DNA of 64,000 nt from the NCBI RefSeq assembly GCF_900088825.1, contig NZ_LT592171.1:522009-586008 (forward strand), read 5' to 3'. Numbering within the stretch: position 1 is the stretch's first letter; each line of letters starts with the position of its first letter. Under the pieces are notes generated by a model. It was not told where the DNA came from, searched no databases, and saw only the letters and a list, made by a program, of their open reading frames with translations. The stretch is from Thiomonas delicata (GTDB lineage: Bacteria > Pseudomonadota > Gammaproteobacteria > Burkholderiales > Burkholderiaceae_C). The translations under genes were made by a program, and so were the position numbers. Below, in pieces: positions 23,245 to 32,788 of this stretch.

Positions 23245-26200
23245 ACACTCCGGCCTATACCGCCCGGCGCCCAGGGCAGGCGTTGCCCGCGCCCGTCTCG
23301 CCCGAGGCCTATGTCGGCCTGGCCTGCGATCCGGCGGCTTGCGTGGTGGTGCGCGCCTGCGCCGGGGCCGGCAAGACCTGGCTTCTCGTCGCCCGCATGG
23401 CCCGCTGTCTGCTGGCCGGGTATGCGCCGCAGGACATGCTGGCGATCACGTTCACGCGCAAGGCCGCGGCCGAGATGCAGCAGCGGCTGCTGGAGCTGCT
23501 GCAGGATTGGAGCCGTCTGGACGACGCCGCGCTGCGCGACGAAATCGCGCGGCGCGGCCTGCCGCATGCCGGGGCCGACGTGCTGCGGCGCGCGCGCAAT
23601 CTGTATGCCGATGTGCTCGCGGCAAGCGCCCAGCCCACCGTCTCCACCTTTCACGGCTGGTTCTCGCAACTGTTGCGCGCGGCCCCGCTGCGTTTCGGTC
23701 TGCCGCAGAATTTCGAACTGCTCGAAAACGAGCAGCCTTTGCTGCAGCAGGCCTGGCGCCAGCTTTACGCAAGGCTGCAGGACGATCAGGCGTTGCGCGC
23801 CGACTACCGGGCCCTGGTGGCGCGCATGGGGCGCGCGACCGCGGCCCAGCTCATCGAGCTGGTGGTGCAAAGACGCGGCGAATTCGTGTTGGCCGCCCAG
23901 GCCGGCACGCTGGCGCAGGGTTTGCACGCGGCCGAACCCGAAACTTGGCTGCACTGGCGCGATCGCATGGCGCCGGAATTGCGCTTGTGGGCGCAAGCCT
24001 GGGCCAGTTGCGGCGGCAGTTACGGGCGCGCTGCGCTCGGCCCGCTGCAGGCGGCGCTTGATTCCGACGATGCGCACGGGGTCGCCGCGGCCTTGCGCGC
24101 CGTGCTGCTCACCGCGCAAGGCGCGCCGCGTTCGGCCCGCAGCATGGCGACCAGGGACGTCAAAATCGAAATCGCCAGGCTCGGCCTGGACGGCGATCCC
24201 GCGCTGCGTTGGGATCGGCTCGCCGCCGAATTCCTGGCGCTGCACGACGCGCACGACATCGAGCGCATTCACGCCTGGGCGCTGCGCCTCGGCGCCGAAT
24301 TGCTCGCCGGCTACGAGCGGCTCAAGGCCGAACAAGGCCTGCTGGACTTCAGCGATCTGGAGCTGCATGCGCGCAGGCTGCTGGCCGACGCCGACGTCTC
24401 GGCCTGGGTGCAGATGCGGCTGGACCGGCGCTACGCCCAGGTGCTGATCGACGAGTTCCAGGACACCAACCCGGTGCAGTGGCAGGCGCTGCAGGCCTGG
24501 CTGTCGGCCTATGCCGGCGACGCGCAGCGCCCCTCGGTGTTCATCGTCGGGGACGACAAGCAATCGATCTATCGCTTCCGGCGCGCCGACCCGCAGGTGT
24601 TCGAGGCCGCCACGAATTTCCTGCACGAGGGTTTCGGCGCCGTGCTGCTGTCGGCCCAGCACACCCGCAGGCTCTCGCTCGCCGTGCGCGACTGGGTCAA
24701 CGCGGTGTTCGCCGCGGCGCCGGCGATGGATTTCGTGGCGCACACCACCGCCAGCCGCGAGCAGGGCCGTGTCGCCCTGCTGCCCGCCCTCGACGCCGAG
24801 GATGCGTCCGCACAGGCGCCTGACGGCGAGGCCGCTGTGCCTGCGGCTTCGCAAAACCCCGGCATGCGCGTGCGCGACACCCTGCGCGAGGCGGACGTCG
24901 ACGCCGAGATCGGCAAGGTCGAACGCGACGCCATGCGCGTGGCAGGCCTGGTGCGGGATCTGCTCGCGTGCCCGAGCCTGGAAGACGGCGCGGGCGGCCT
25001 GCGCCCGGCGCGGCCAGGCGATGTGCTGCTTTTGCTGCGCAAGCGCAAGGACCGCATGGATCTGTATCTGCGCGCCTTGCTGGCCGCTGGAATTCCCGCC
25101 GCGGCCGGGGACAGCGAGGCCAGCTTGCTGGACACCCTGGAAGCGCAGGACCTGCTGGCGCTGCTGAACGCGCTGGTGTCGCCGGGCAGCGACTTGGATT
25201 TCGCCCAGGTGCTCAAGTCGCCCATCGCCGGGCTCGGCGACGCGGACCTGCTGGCCATCGCGCGCCTTGCCCGCGAAACCGGGCAAGGCTGGTGGCATGC
25301 CGCGCATCACATGGCCGCGCGCGGCGACGCCACGCCTGCCTTGCGGCGCTTCCTCGCCCTGGCCGCGCGCTGGTCGGACTTGCTCGGCAGCCTGCCGCCG
25401 CACGACCTGATCGACCGCATCCTGGCCGAAGGGGAACTCAAGTCGCGCTACGCGCGCGCCGTCCCGCGGGCGATGGCGGCGCAAAGTCTGGCCCATCTCG
25501 ATGCCTTCCTGCACCTGGCGCTGGATCTGGACGGCGGGCGTTTCCTCACGCCCTATGCCTTCGTGCGCAGGCTCAAGCGCGGGCTGGCCCGCGCTGCGCT
25601 GCCCGAACTCCACGCCGGAGAGGTCGTGCGCCTGTCCACCATCCATGGCGCCAAGGGCCTGGAGGCGCCGATCGTGATCCTGGCCGACGCCGATTCGCGC
25701 CCCCTCGCCAACGGGCCGAGCGTGCTGCTGCACTGGCCGGCCGAGGCGCCGCATCCGCTGCATTTCTCGCTGCAGCTGTCGTCCAGGCGCGTCCACCCGG
25801 CGCAGCGCGCCTTGGTGCAGGCCGAGCAGCTTGCCGCCGAGCGCGAGGACTGGAACTTGCTCTACGTGGCGATGACTCGCGCCCGCCAGCAGCTGTGGAT
25901 CACCAGGGTGCCGGTGCGGGGAGAGGCGCAGTGGAGCCGGCGGCTGGCGGTGCATGCAGAGGCGTTGGACGTCGTCATGCCGGTGGATGCCGGGCAGCGC
26001 CGGCCGGGGCTTGCGGCGCCTTCGGCCGGGGACGAAGGCGAGCCGGACGGGCCCGAACGCATCGGCGTTCCCTGGTTGGCGCGCCCCGAGCCGGCGCAGG
26101 GGCAGGCGATCGACCTCGACGAGGCGCAGGCGCGGGCCGCGCGCATCGGCAGCGCGATGCACAGCCTGCTCGAAGCCGCCGCTGCCGCGCCGCATGCCGA

Positions 26201-26633
26201 GTCGGTGCTCGCGGCGTGCGATGCAGGCAGCCTCGCGCTGCAGCTCGACCTTGACCCAGGCGAAGCCCTGGCCGCGATCCAGGCCGCGCTGCGCATCGTC
26301 CGCTCGCCCCAGGCGCGGGTGTATTTCGACGCCGCGCAAGTACGCTGGGCGCGCAACGAAGTCGATGTCGCGTGGCCGGCGGCGGACGGTGGCGAGCCCG
26401 GCTGGGGCCGCATCGACCGGCTCGTGGAACTCGACGAGGCGGTCTGGGTGCTGGACTACAAGCTGGCGGCGCGCAATCTCGATCCGGCGCGCTATGCGCC
26501 GATCCTCCAGCGCTATGCCCAGGCCGCGGCTGCGCTGCGCCCGGGCAAGCCGGTGCGCGTGGCGCTGATCGGGGGCGACGGTTCCGTCGGCGAATGGCGC
26601 GCGGCGGACCCCGCGAAGGCCGTCAGCGCGTAG
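23241..26633 (+). CDS. addA: AddA-like UvrD helicase-nuclease
   Basis: Superfamily 1A helicase fused to a C-terminal nuclease, 1130 aa. Motif I is AGAGKT at 41-46, motif Ia ITFTRKAAAEM, motif II LIDEFQDTNPVQW near 397, motif III VGDDKQSIYRFRRA, and motifs V/VI read STIHGAKGLEAPIV and YVAMTRARQQLW. The end carries GRIDRLV and VLDYKL (D1072, K1074), an intact PD-(D/E)XK site. With the AddB-like partner it should unwind and cut broken DNA ends for RecA loading. It starts in an ATGA overlap with addB. Its last 11 bp overlap the convergent SRPBCC gene. Confidence 0.88.
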   Translation: MNTPAYTARRPGQALPAPVSPEAYVGLACDPAACVVVRACAGAGKTWLLVARMARCLLAGYAPQDMLAITFTRKAAAEMQQRLLELLQDWSRLDDAALRDEIARRGLPHAGADVLRRARNLYADVLAASAQPTVSTFHGWFSQLLRAAPLRFGLPQNFELLENEQPLLQQAWRQLYARLQDDQALRADYRALVARMGRATAAQLIELVVQRRGEFVLAAQAGTLAQGLHAAEPETWLHWRDRMAPELRLWAQAWASCGGSYGRAALGPLQAALDSDDAHGVAAALRAVLLTAQGAPRSARSMATRDVKIEIARLGLDGDPALRWDRLAAEFLALHDAHDIERIHAWALRLGAELLAGYERLKAEQGLLDFSDLELHARRLLADADVSAWVQMRLDRRYAQVLIDEFQDTNPVQWQALQAWLSAYAGDAQRPSVFIVGDDKQSIYRFRRADPQVFEAATNFLHEGFGAVLLSAQHTRRLSLAVRDWVNAVFAAAPAMDFVAHTTASREQGRVALLPALDAEDASAQAPDGEAAVPAASQNPGMRVRDTLREADVDAEIGKVERDAMRVAGLVRDLLACPSLEDGAGGLRPARPGDVLLLLRKRKDRMDLYLRALLAAGIPAAAGDSEASLLDTLEAQDLLALLNALVSPGSDLDFAQVLKSPIAGLGDADLLAIARLARETGQGWWHAAHHMAARGDATPALRRFLALAARWSDLLGSLPPHDLIDRILAEGELKSRYARAVPRAMAAQSLAHLDAFLHLALDLDGGRFLTPYAFVRRLKRGLARAALPELHAGEVVRLSTIHGAKGLEAPIVILADADSRPLANGPSVLLHWPAEAPHPLHFSLQLSSRRVHPAQRALVQAEQLAAEREDWNLLYVAMTRARQQLWITRVPVRGEAQWSRRLAVHAEALDVVMPVDAGQRRPGLAAPSAGDEGEPDGPERIGVPWLARPEPAQGQAIDLDEAQARAARIGSAMHSLLEAAAAAPHAESVLAACDAGSLALQLDLDPGEALAAIQAALRIVRSPQARVYFDAAQVRWARNEVDVAWPAADGGEPGWGRIDRLVELDEAVWVLDYKLAARNLDPARYAPILQRYAQAAAALRPGKPVRVALIGGDGSVGEWRAADPAKAVSA

Positions 26634-27408
26634 GCGCTGGCACGTCACGGGTCGGGGACGCAGGGGCGGCCCGCGCGGTTTGCGCCGCCTGTCCCAGCAG
26701 CACGCACATGTGCTCGCGCAGCGCCGTCATCTGGCGCTGGATCTGCCGGCGCAGAAACCAGGGCCCCAGCAGCGGCGGCAGCCACATCCGCGGGCGCAGA
26801 AGCGCGGTGTAGCGCACCACGCTGCCGCCATCCCGCGCCTCGGCCCGCGCCTGTCCGCTGGTGTCCAGATCGCCGCTGACGGTCACCCAGCTCGCCACAT
26901 GGCCATGCAGCGTGACGTCCAGCAGGGTGCGCACGCTGACGCGCAAGGGCCCGACGCCACTGCTGCCTTGCTGCAGCACGCGCAGGGTATCGCCATCGAC
27001 GGCTTGCACCACGCTGCGCTGCATGTCCGGCATGTAGCTGGCCATGGCGTCATAGTCGGTCATGGCCTGCCAGGCCACGCGTACCGGCACGGGGGCGAAA
27101 AATTCCAGATGCAGCGCATAGGCTCCCGAGCTTTCGCCGGGGGCCAGCGTCATGCGCAATGGATGGCTGGTCAAAGCGGCGCGGCAGTCCGCGGCGGCGC
27201 GTTCCTGGGAGGAGAGGCCGCTGCTCGCCGGCACCGGCGGCGCCGGACGCAAGCCTGGCTGGCTGGGGTTGGACGCAGGCGGCGAGGCCGGAGCAGGCGG
27301 TTCTGCCGCTGCGTGCCCTGCCGTGGCGCACAGCAGGCAGGCGACCAGAGCCCATGTATGGGCCGGCGCGGGAACGAAGCGCGATGCATGAACTGGCATG
27401 CGCCGCAT
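26623..27408 (-). CDS. exported SRPBCC (START-like) domain protein
   Basis: Protein of about 261 aa with a signal peptide (HTWALVACLLCATAGHAAA), a Pro/Ala-rich linker and then a START/polyketide-cyclase-like domain. That domain is marked by PVRVAWQAMTDYDAMASYMPD and ends in LGPWFLRRQIQRQM. This fold holds hydrophobic ligands, but the ligand is not predictable. ATGs at 27408 and 27399 are both possible. Starts further upstream would run into the SRP RNA gene, so they are rejected. It converges with the addA-like gene. Confidence 0.72.
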   Translation of the reverse strand: MRRMPVHASRFVPAPAHTWALVACLLCATAGHAAAEPPAPASPPASNPSQPGLRPAPPVPASSGLSSQERAAADCRAALTSHPLRMTLAPGESSGAYALHLEFFAPVPVRVAWQAMTDYDAMASYMPDMQRSVVQAVDGDTLRVLQQGSSGVGPLRVSVRTLLDVTLHGHVASWVTVSGDLDTSGQARAEARDGGSVVRYTALLRPRMWLPPLLGPWFLRRQIQRQMTALREHMCVLLGQAAQTARAAPASPTRDVPAPTR

Positions 27409-27476
27409 TGTGCGCGGCAGCTTCGCTGTCGGCTGCGACGGGGACAATGCGCGCGGCCTGCAAGACGGAATCGGGT

Positions 27477-27572
27477 GACGAGCCGTACCCCCGGCACTTG
27501 CGGTAAACGGCTGTGGCTGCTCCGTTCCCGGCCTGACCAGGTTCACCGCGCCGCAATGCGGGGCGGCCCGTC
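27477..27572 (-). ncRNA. ffs: 4.5S signal recognition particle RNA
   Basis: Small bacterial SRP RNA, about 96 nt, read on the minus strand. The conserved hairpin is evident: GGTCAGGCCGGGAACGGAGCAGCC contains the GGTCAGG, the GGAA-type tetraloop region and AGCAGCC of the Ffh-binding domain, written here in pieces GGTCAGG / CGGGAA / AGCAGCC. The ends pair as GACGGGCCG with CGGCTCGTC (one G-U), followed by CCCC-GCA-TTGCGG pairing with CCGCAA and GGGG. It would bind Ffh and guide membrane-protein insertion. Its place beside dnaX is common in bacteria. Confidence 0.93.
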
Positions 27573-27628
27573 AGCGCGCATTGTAGGCGGGGCCGGGGCG
27601 AGGGGGCTCGCGCCCTACAATCGGCGGC

Positions 27629-29359
27629 ATGTCCAGTACCGTCCTGGCGCGGAAATGGCGCCCAAAAACATTTTCCACCCTGGTTGGCCAGGACCATGTG
27701 GTGCGCGCGCTCACCCATGCGCTGCAGCAGCGCCGCCTTCACCATGCCTATCTGTTCACCGGCACGCGCGGCGTGGGCAAGACCACGATTTCGCGCATCC
27801 TGGCCAAGTCGCTCAACTGCACCGGGCCTGACGGCCGGGGCGAGATGACCGCCGAACCGTGTGGCGTCTGCCAGTCCTGCACCGAGATCGACGCCGGGCG
27901 TTTCGTCGACTACATCGAGCTCGACGCCGCGTCCAACCGTGGCGTGGACGACATGACCCGGCTGCTGGAGCAGGCGGTGTACAAGCCAACCTCCGGGCGC
28001 TTCAAGGTCTACATGATCGACGAGGTGCACATGCTCTCCAACCACGCCTTCAACGCGATGCTGAAGACCCTGGAGGAGCCGCCCGAGTCGGTGAAGTTCG
28101 TGCTGGCCACGACCGATCCGCAGAAGGTGCCGGTCACCGTGCTGAGCCGCTGCCTGCAGTTCAGCCTCAAGTCCATGCCGCCCGCGGCCATCGCCGGCCA
28201 TCTGCAGCATGTGCTGCAGGCCGAGGGCGTGGCGTTCGAAGCGACCGCACTGCAAAGCCTGGGCCGCGCCGCGCATGGCTCGATGCGCGACGCGCTGTCG
28301 TTGGCCGACCAGGCCATCGCCTACAGCGCCGGCAACGTCAGCGCGGACGCCGTGCGGCAGATGCTCGGCGCGGTGGATTCCAGCTATCTGTTCGATCTGC
28401 TGCGCGCCCTGGCCGCCGGCGACGGCGCGGCCATGCTGCAGCTGGCCGATGACATGGACGCGCGCGGCCTGTCGTTTCCCACCGCGCTGGAGGAACTGGC
28501 GGCCGTGCTGCAGCGCATCGCGGTCGTGCAGGTCGTGCCGCAAGCCTTGGACGCGGCGGACCCCGATGCCGAGGCTTTGCGCGAGTTGGCGGCGTCGCTC
28601 TCCCCCGAAACCGTCCAGCTCGCCTACAGCATGGCGCTGCATGGCCGTGGCGAGCTGGCCCTGGCGCCCGACGAGCATGCCGGTTTTTGCATGGTGCTGC
28701 TGCGCCTGCTGGCCTTCGTGCCGGTGGGAACGCGGGGCGATGCGCAGCCGCTTCCCCCGTTGGCGGGAGCAACGCATCCGGCCAGTCGGGACACCATGAC
28801 CGCGGCCGTCGCAGCAGCGCCCGCCGCGCCATCCGTGGCGTCCCCGCCTTCGCCCGAAGCCGATGCGGCGATCGTGGCCGAGCAGCAAGCCGAGTACCGA
28901 ACCCCGTCTTCCGCCGGCACCGAGCCTGGCGTGACACGGGAGCATCCCGTCTCGGCGGCCCCCGGCAAGGCGCCGTTTCCGGGGCCCGGCCCCGATTGGC
29001 CGGCCCTGGCCCAGAGCCTGGAGCTGGTGGCCCTGGCGCGCAGCCTCGCGCTGCAAAGCGAGTGGCTCGGCGCCGACGGCGACGTCTGGCGTCTGCGCGT
29101 GCCCAGCGAGCAGTTCACGCGCGCCGGCGCCCTGGACAAATTGCAGGCCGCGCTGTCCGAAGCCGTGGGCCGCGCCATCGCTCTGCAGGTCGAGGTCGGC
29201 GTCGTGACCGACAGCGCCCATCAGCGCGCCGCCGCCGCCCGCGCCCAGCGCCAGAAGCAGGCCGAGGCGACCATTGCCGACGACCCGCTGGTGCGGCAGC
29301 TGGTCGATGGCCTGGGGGCCCAAATCGTGCCCGGCTCGGTGCGGCCGCTGCAAGCCTGA
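27629..29359 (+). CDS. dnaX: DNA polymerase III subunit gamma/tau
   Basis: Clamp-loader ATPase of 576 aa. It begins LARKWRPKTFSTLVGQ and has Walker A GTRGVGKT at 45-52. Zinc-binding cysteines C64, C78, C81 and C84 are present. Walker B is in YMIDEVHML, and the SRC motif in VLSRCLQF. The C-terminal half is an Ala/Pro-rich linker followed by a tau-type domain that would contact the polymerase and DnaB. A TACAAT sequence at 27616 may be its -10 element. It is the first gene of the dnaX-ybaB-recR group. Confidence 0.96.
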   Translation: MSSTVLARKWRPKTFSTLVGQDHVVRALTHALQQRRLHHAYLFTGTRGVGKTTISRILAKSLNCTGPDGRGEMTAEPCGVCQSCTEIDAGRFVDYIELDAASNRGVDDMTRLLEQAVYKPTSGRFKVYMIDEVHMLSNHAFNAMLKTLEEPPESVKFVLATTDPQKVPVTVLSRCLQFSLKSMPPAAIAGHLQHVLQAEGVAFEATALQSLGRAAHGSMRDALSLADQAIAYSAGNVSADAVRQMLGAVDSSYLFDLLRALAAGDGAAMLQLADDMDARGLSFPTALEELAAVLQRIAVVQVVPQALDAADPDAEALRELAASLSPETVQLAYSMALHGRGELALAPDEHAGFCMVLLRLLAFVPVGTRGDAQPLPPLAGATHPASRDTMTAAVAAAPAAPSVASPPSPEADAAIVAEQQAEYRTPSSAGTEPGVTREHPVSAAPGKAPFPGPGPDWPALAQSLELVALARSLALQSEWLGADGDVWRLRVPSEQFTRAGALDKLQAALSEAVGRAIALQVEVGVVTDSAHQRAAAARAQRQKQAEATIADDPLVRQLVDGLGAQIVPGSVRPLQA

Positions 29360-29401
29360 TCCCTACGCTTTTTTGCCCCCCACCCTACAAGGACAGAACC
29401 C

Positions 29402-29731
29402 ATGTTCAACAAAGGACAACTCTCCGGCCTGATGAAGCAGGCCCAGCAGATGCAGGACAACATGAAGCGCGTGCAGGAGGAACTCGGCCACATCGAGGTC
29501 GAGGGCCAGTCCGGTGCCGGCCTCGTGAAGGTGCTGATGACCTGCAAGTACAACGTGCGCCGTGTGAGCATCGACCCCAGCCTGGTGGGCGACGACCGCG
29601 ACATGCTGGAAGACCTGGTGACCGCCGCGTTCAACGATGCCGTGCGCAAGGCCGAAGCCACGTCGCAGGAAAAACTCGCCGCCGTCACCGCGGGCATGCC
29701 GCTGCCGCCCGGCATGAAGCTGCCGTTCTGA
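29402..29731 (+). CDS. ybaB: nucleoid-associated protein YbaB/EbfC
   Basis: Small DNA-binding protein of 109 aa, beginning [18 protein letters not shown] and ending with [11 protein letters not shown] as in the YbaB/EbfC family. These proteins form dimers that bind and bridge DNA. It lies 42 bp after dnaX and 10 bp before recR, the standard order in proteobacteria, so the three are probably one transcript. Confidence 0.96.
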   Translation: MFNKGQLSGLMKQAQQMQDNMKRVQEELGHIEVEGQSGAGLVKVLMTCKYNVRRVSIDPSLVGDDRDMLEDLVTAAFNDAVRKAEATSQEKLAAVTAGMPLPPGMKLPF

Positions 29732-29741
29732 CGTCCGTCGC

Positions 29742-30353
29742 GTGAGCGGTTCGCCACTGACCCGCGTCGCCGCCCTCGACGCCCTGGTCGATGCCCTGCG
29801 CAGCCTTCCCGGCGTCGGACCGAAGTCGGCGGCGCGCATGGCGTTTCACCTGCTGCAGCACGACCGCGACGGCGCCGCGCGCCTGGCCGAGGCGCTGCGC
29901 CAGGCGCTGGCCGGCATCCGCCGCTGCAGCCTGTGCAACACCTATACCGAGGACGCGCTGTGCGCCACCTGCGCCGACCCGCGCCGCGACAGGCGGCTGC
30001 TGTGCGTGGTGGAAAGCCCGGCCGATCAATCCGCGGTGGAGCAGACGCTGACCTATCGCGGGCTGTATTTCGTGCTGATGGGGCGCCTGAGCCCGCTCGA
30101 CGGCCTGGGGCCGAAGGACATCGGCATCGATCAGCTCGTGCGCCGCGTCCAGGGCGGGGACGTCGAGGAAATCATCCTGGCCACCAATTTCACCAACGAA
30201 GGCGAGGCCACCGCCCACGTCATCGCCGAGACCCTGCGGCCGCTCGATCTGCGCATCACGCGCCTGGCGCGCGGCGTGCCCTCGGGCGCCGAGCTCGAGT
30301 ACGTCGATCTGGGCACCATCGCGCGCGCCCTGGTGGACCGCAGAGGCGCCTGA
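29742..30353 (+). CDS. recR: recombination mediator RecR
   Basis: RecFOR-pathway protein of 203 aa that helps load RecA on single-stranded gaps. It has the N-terminal helix-hairpin-helix ([16 protein letters not shown]), a zinc finger ([16 protein letters not shown]) and a Toprim domain with [12 protein letters not shown]. The C-terminal [14 protein letters not shown] is conserved. It starts with GTG at 29742, soon after the ybaB stop. Confidence 0.96.
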   Translation: MSGSPLTRVAALDALVDALRSLPGVGPKSAARMAFHLLQHDRDGAARLAEALRQALAGIRRCSLCNTYTEDALCATCADPRRDRRLLCVVESPADQSAVEQTLTYRGLYFVLMGRLSPLDGLGPKDIGIDQLVRRVQGGDVEEIILATNFTNEGEATAHVIAETLRPLDLRITRLARGVPSGAELEYVDLGTIARALVDRRGA

Positions 30354-30421
30354 AAGCCGGACATCTGCGCCCACGCTGGGCAGCCGCTAGCATCGGTGCC
30401 TTTCATTCCGTGCCTGCCATC

Positions 30422-31507
30422 ATGTCAATCTCCCGCCGCCAGACATTGCACATCGCGACCGGTCTTCTGCTCGGCTCGGTTCCCTTCGCCAAATTCGCTT
30501 TGGCGGCCGCTGCCACGGGCACGCTCGGCCTGTTCGCCGGCCAGTTGCGCATGCACGGCCATACCGACGGTCAGGGTGACCGGGCCAGTTTCTTCGACCC
30601 GAGGGGGCTTGCCACCGACCCGCACGGCAACATCGTCGTGGCCGATGCGGCCAATGCGCTGATCCGCCGCATCACCCCCGAAGGCGTGGTCAGCACCCTG
30701 GCCGGCGGCGCCGAGGACAGGGTGAGCAAGGACGGCCCGGCGATGCAGGCCAGGTTCGTCGGACCGGACGCGGTGGCGGTGGCACCGGACGGCACCATCT
30801 ACATCGCCGACTCCTATGCCAACACCATCCGCAAGCTCGGGCGCGACGGCATGGTGAGCACCCTGGCCGGCGTGGTGGGGCGGCAGGGCTATGCCGACGG
30901 GCAGGGCAGCGCGGCCCAGTTCAACCACCCCGTGGGCATCGCCGTGGATCCGCGCAGCGGCGACGTGCTGGTGGCCGATGCCTACAACAACACCCTGCGC
31001 CGCATCACCCCGGCGGGGCGCGTGCACACGTTCGCCGGCCAGGCCGGCGTGAACGACCACCGCGACGGACCCATCGGCCAGGCGCTGTTCAACACCCCGG
31101 TGGGCATCGCGGTGGATGCCAAGGGAACGATTTTCGTCAGCGAATACTTCAACCAGGACGTGCGCAAGATCACGCCGGACGGCCAGGTCAGCACCCTGGC
31201 CGGCAATCCCGGGCGGCGCGGCGATGCCGACGGCCAGGGCCGCGCCGCGCTGTTCCGCAAGCCGCAGCAGATCTGCCTGGACGCCGGGGGCAACATCATC
31301 CTGGCCGATGGCGGCAACCACAAGGTGCGCCGCATCACGCCCGACGGCGTGGTCACGACCCTGGCCGGCCAGGGCCAGCTCGACAAGGTGGAACTCGGCC
31401 CCTTGCCGGGCGCGCTCATCACGCCTTACGGCGTGGCGCCGGGGCCGCACGGCAGCGTGCTGGTGAGCAGCGGCGAAGCGGTGTTGCGCATCCAGCTCGC
31501 GGCCTGA
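30422..31507 (+). CDS. NHL-repeat beta-propeller protein, Tat-exported
   Basis: Protein of 361 aa with about six NHL repeats, visible as recurring units such as DPRGLATDPHGNIVVADAANALIRRITPEG and similar blocks ending VSTLAG (quoted in part: GNIVVADAANALIRRI). NHL repeats form a six-bladed beta-propeller used for protein, RNA or ligand binding. The N-terminus SRRQTLHIATGLLLGS has a twin-arginine-like motif plus hydrophobic core, so Tat export is likely. Its ligand is unknown. It follows recR by 68 bp and may be transcribed on its own. Confidence 0.82.
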   Translation: MSISRRQTLHIATGLLLGSVPFAKFALAAAATGTLGLFAGQLRMHGHTDGQGDRASFFDPRGLATDPHGNIVVADAANALIRRITPEGVVSTLAGGAEDRVSKDGPAMQARFVGPDAVAVAPDGTIYIADSYANTIRKLGRDGMVSTLAGVVGRQGYADGQGSAAQFNHPVGIAVDPRSGDVLVADAYNNTLRRITPAGRVHTFAGQAGVNDHRDGPIGQALFNTPVGIAVDAKGTIFVSEYFNQDVRKITPDGQVSTLAGNPGRRGDADGQGRAALFRKPQQICLDAGGNIILADGGNHKVRRITPDGVVTTLAGQGQLDKVELGPLPGALITPYGVAPGPHGSVLVSSGEAVLRIQLAA

Positions 31508-31542
31508 GCCAGGGCAGGCCGATCGGCAGGCGGGTTTCCCGC

Positions 31543-31848
31543 TCAGCGGTCTTCCCCGCCGTCGCGGCGGTCGCCTCCATCGCGCTCGCCGCGCCATGGC
31601 CTGCCCCGGTCTTCGTAGCGGCGCACCGGGGCATAGGGTTGGGCGATGTACACCGGCGGGGCCGGCACGTATTGCACTGGCGGCGGCGCGACATACACGG
31701 GTTGCGGCGCCACCGGATAGACGTTGCCGAGATTGGCGACCAGGCCCGGTACGCCGATGGCGAGCGACCAGAACGGGTCGTGATCGGCATGGGCCGCGGG
31801 AACCATCGAGACGGCCAGGGCCATGGCCAAGAGACTTCGACGCAGCAT
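31543..31848 (-). CDS. small exported proline/tyrosine-rich protein
   Basis: Protein of 101 aa with a signal peptide (LLAMALAVSMVPAAHA) followed by a mature part rich in Pro, Val and Tyr (VAPPPVQYVPAPPVYI). It ends in a charged Arg/Asp/Gly tail. The ATG at 31848 is supported by GGAG 7 nt upstream; a TTG six bases earlier is less likely. No function is recognised; such proline-rich proteins are usually periplasmic or envelope-associated. It lies 64 bp downstream of the EAL gene and could be the last gene of that transcript. Confidence 0.7.
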   Translation of the reverse strand: MLRRSLLAMALAVSMVPAAHADHDPFWSLAIGVPGLVANLGNVYPVAPQPVYVAPPPVQYVPAPPVYIAQPYAPVRRYEDRGRPWRGERDGGDRRDGGEDR

Positions 31849-31912
31849 GTTCAAACTCCAGGGGGTTGTGTGAGCGAGCGTATCGCGCGGGTCGTCGGGT
31901 CGAGCTGCGCGC

Positions 31913-32785
31913 TCAACCCGCGGGCATGTCCAACAGGCCGCGCGCCTGTCCCCAAAGGTAGCCCTGACACCAGACGATGCCGATGGCGCGCACCTTGTCC
32001 AGTTGTTCCTTGCGCTCGATGCCTTCGGCGATGCCGATGATTCCGAGATCCTCCGCCATGTCGTGCAGGCGGCGCAGGATCTGCGCGCCGCGCTGATTGT
32101 CGGCGGCGGCCTGCACCAGGGTTTTGTCGAACTTGAGGTAGCGGATCGGCAGTTCCAGCAGGTAGGGAAAGGCGCTGTGGTTGCTGCCGAAGTCGTCCAG
32201 GGCCAGCTCGAAGCCCAGGTCCAGCAATGGGGCCAGGTTGGATTGCAGGCGGCCAGGATCGGTGTCGAGATGCCGTTCCGTGATCTCCAGCACCCAGGGC
32301 GTGCTGTCCTTCGGCACGCCAGGCCAGGCTTCCAGCCAGCGCCGGTGGTGGTCGAGCAGTTGCTCGACGCAGCTGGGCTGGAGCAAGAAGGCGCTGGAAC
32401 AGTTCAGGAACAGTTTGCCGTGCGATGCGGCGAACGGCCCGGGGCGCGTCGCCGCGGACATCACCTGGGATGTGATGTCCGCGTCGATACGAGGTTCCAG
32501 GCCGATCTCGGAAGCGACGTCGATGAAGGCCTCGGCGTCCAGCACGGAACCCTGCTGCGTGAGCATGCGCGCGAGCGCCTCGTGCCCGATGATCTGCAGA
32601 TCGTCGGCGCGCAGGATGGGCTGGTAGGCCACCCGCAGCCGGCGCTCCTGCAGCGCCCAGCGCACATGGGCGCGCGGGAAGACATCCATCAAGCGGCCGC
32701 CGGATCGCTCGTGGAGCCAGCCGGACGGAGGGACGTACTCGGCCTCACAGCGCGGCAATCCCAATCCCATCGCTGGCGCGCCCAT
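31913..32785 (-). CDS. EAL-domain c-di-GMP phosphodiesterase
   Basis: Single-domain EAL protein of 290 aa. The active-site pattern looks intact: E69-A70-L71 in GHEALARM, N in LFLNCSS, E in LEITERH, DD in LALDDFGSN, K in LKFDKTL, E in IAEGIE, and Q in CQGYLWG. It should hydrolyse c-di-GMP to pGpG in the cytoplasm. There is no sensory domain; the first 35 residues are non-conserved and the true start may be further in, near MDVFPRAH. Its start lies 3 bp from the stop of the lipoprotein gene, so the two are probably cotranscribed. Confidence 0.88.
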   Translation of the reverse strand: MGAPAMGLGLPRCEAEYVPPSGWLHERSGGRLMDVFPRAHVRWALQERRLRVAYQPILRADDLQIIGHEALARMLTQQGSVLDAEAFIDVASEIGLEPRIDADITSQVMSAATRPGPFAASHGKLFLNCSSAFLLQPSCVEQLLDHHRRWLEAWPGVPKDSTPWVLEITERHLDTDPGRLQSNLAPLLDLGFELALDDFGSNHSAFPYLLELPIRYLKFDKTLVQAAADNQRGAQILRRLHDMAEDLGIIGIAEGIERKEQLDKVRAIGIVWCQGYLWGQARGLLDMPAG

Positions 32786-32788
32786 GGC

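Noticed and set aside
23187-26648. An 1153-codon minus-strand open frame opposite addA
   Set aside because: The plus strand holds the full set of helicase and nuclease motifs; the antisense product has no recognisable motif.
27661-27670. An A-run near the start of dnaX as a possible frameshift site for gamma
   Set aside because: It lies near codon 13, not in the middle of the gene where the gamma/tau frameshift occurs in E. coli; no slippery site with a downstream stem was seen there.
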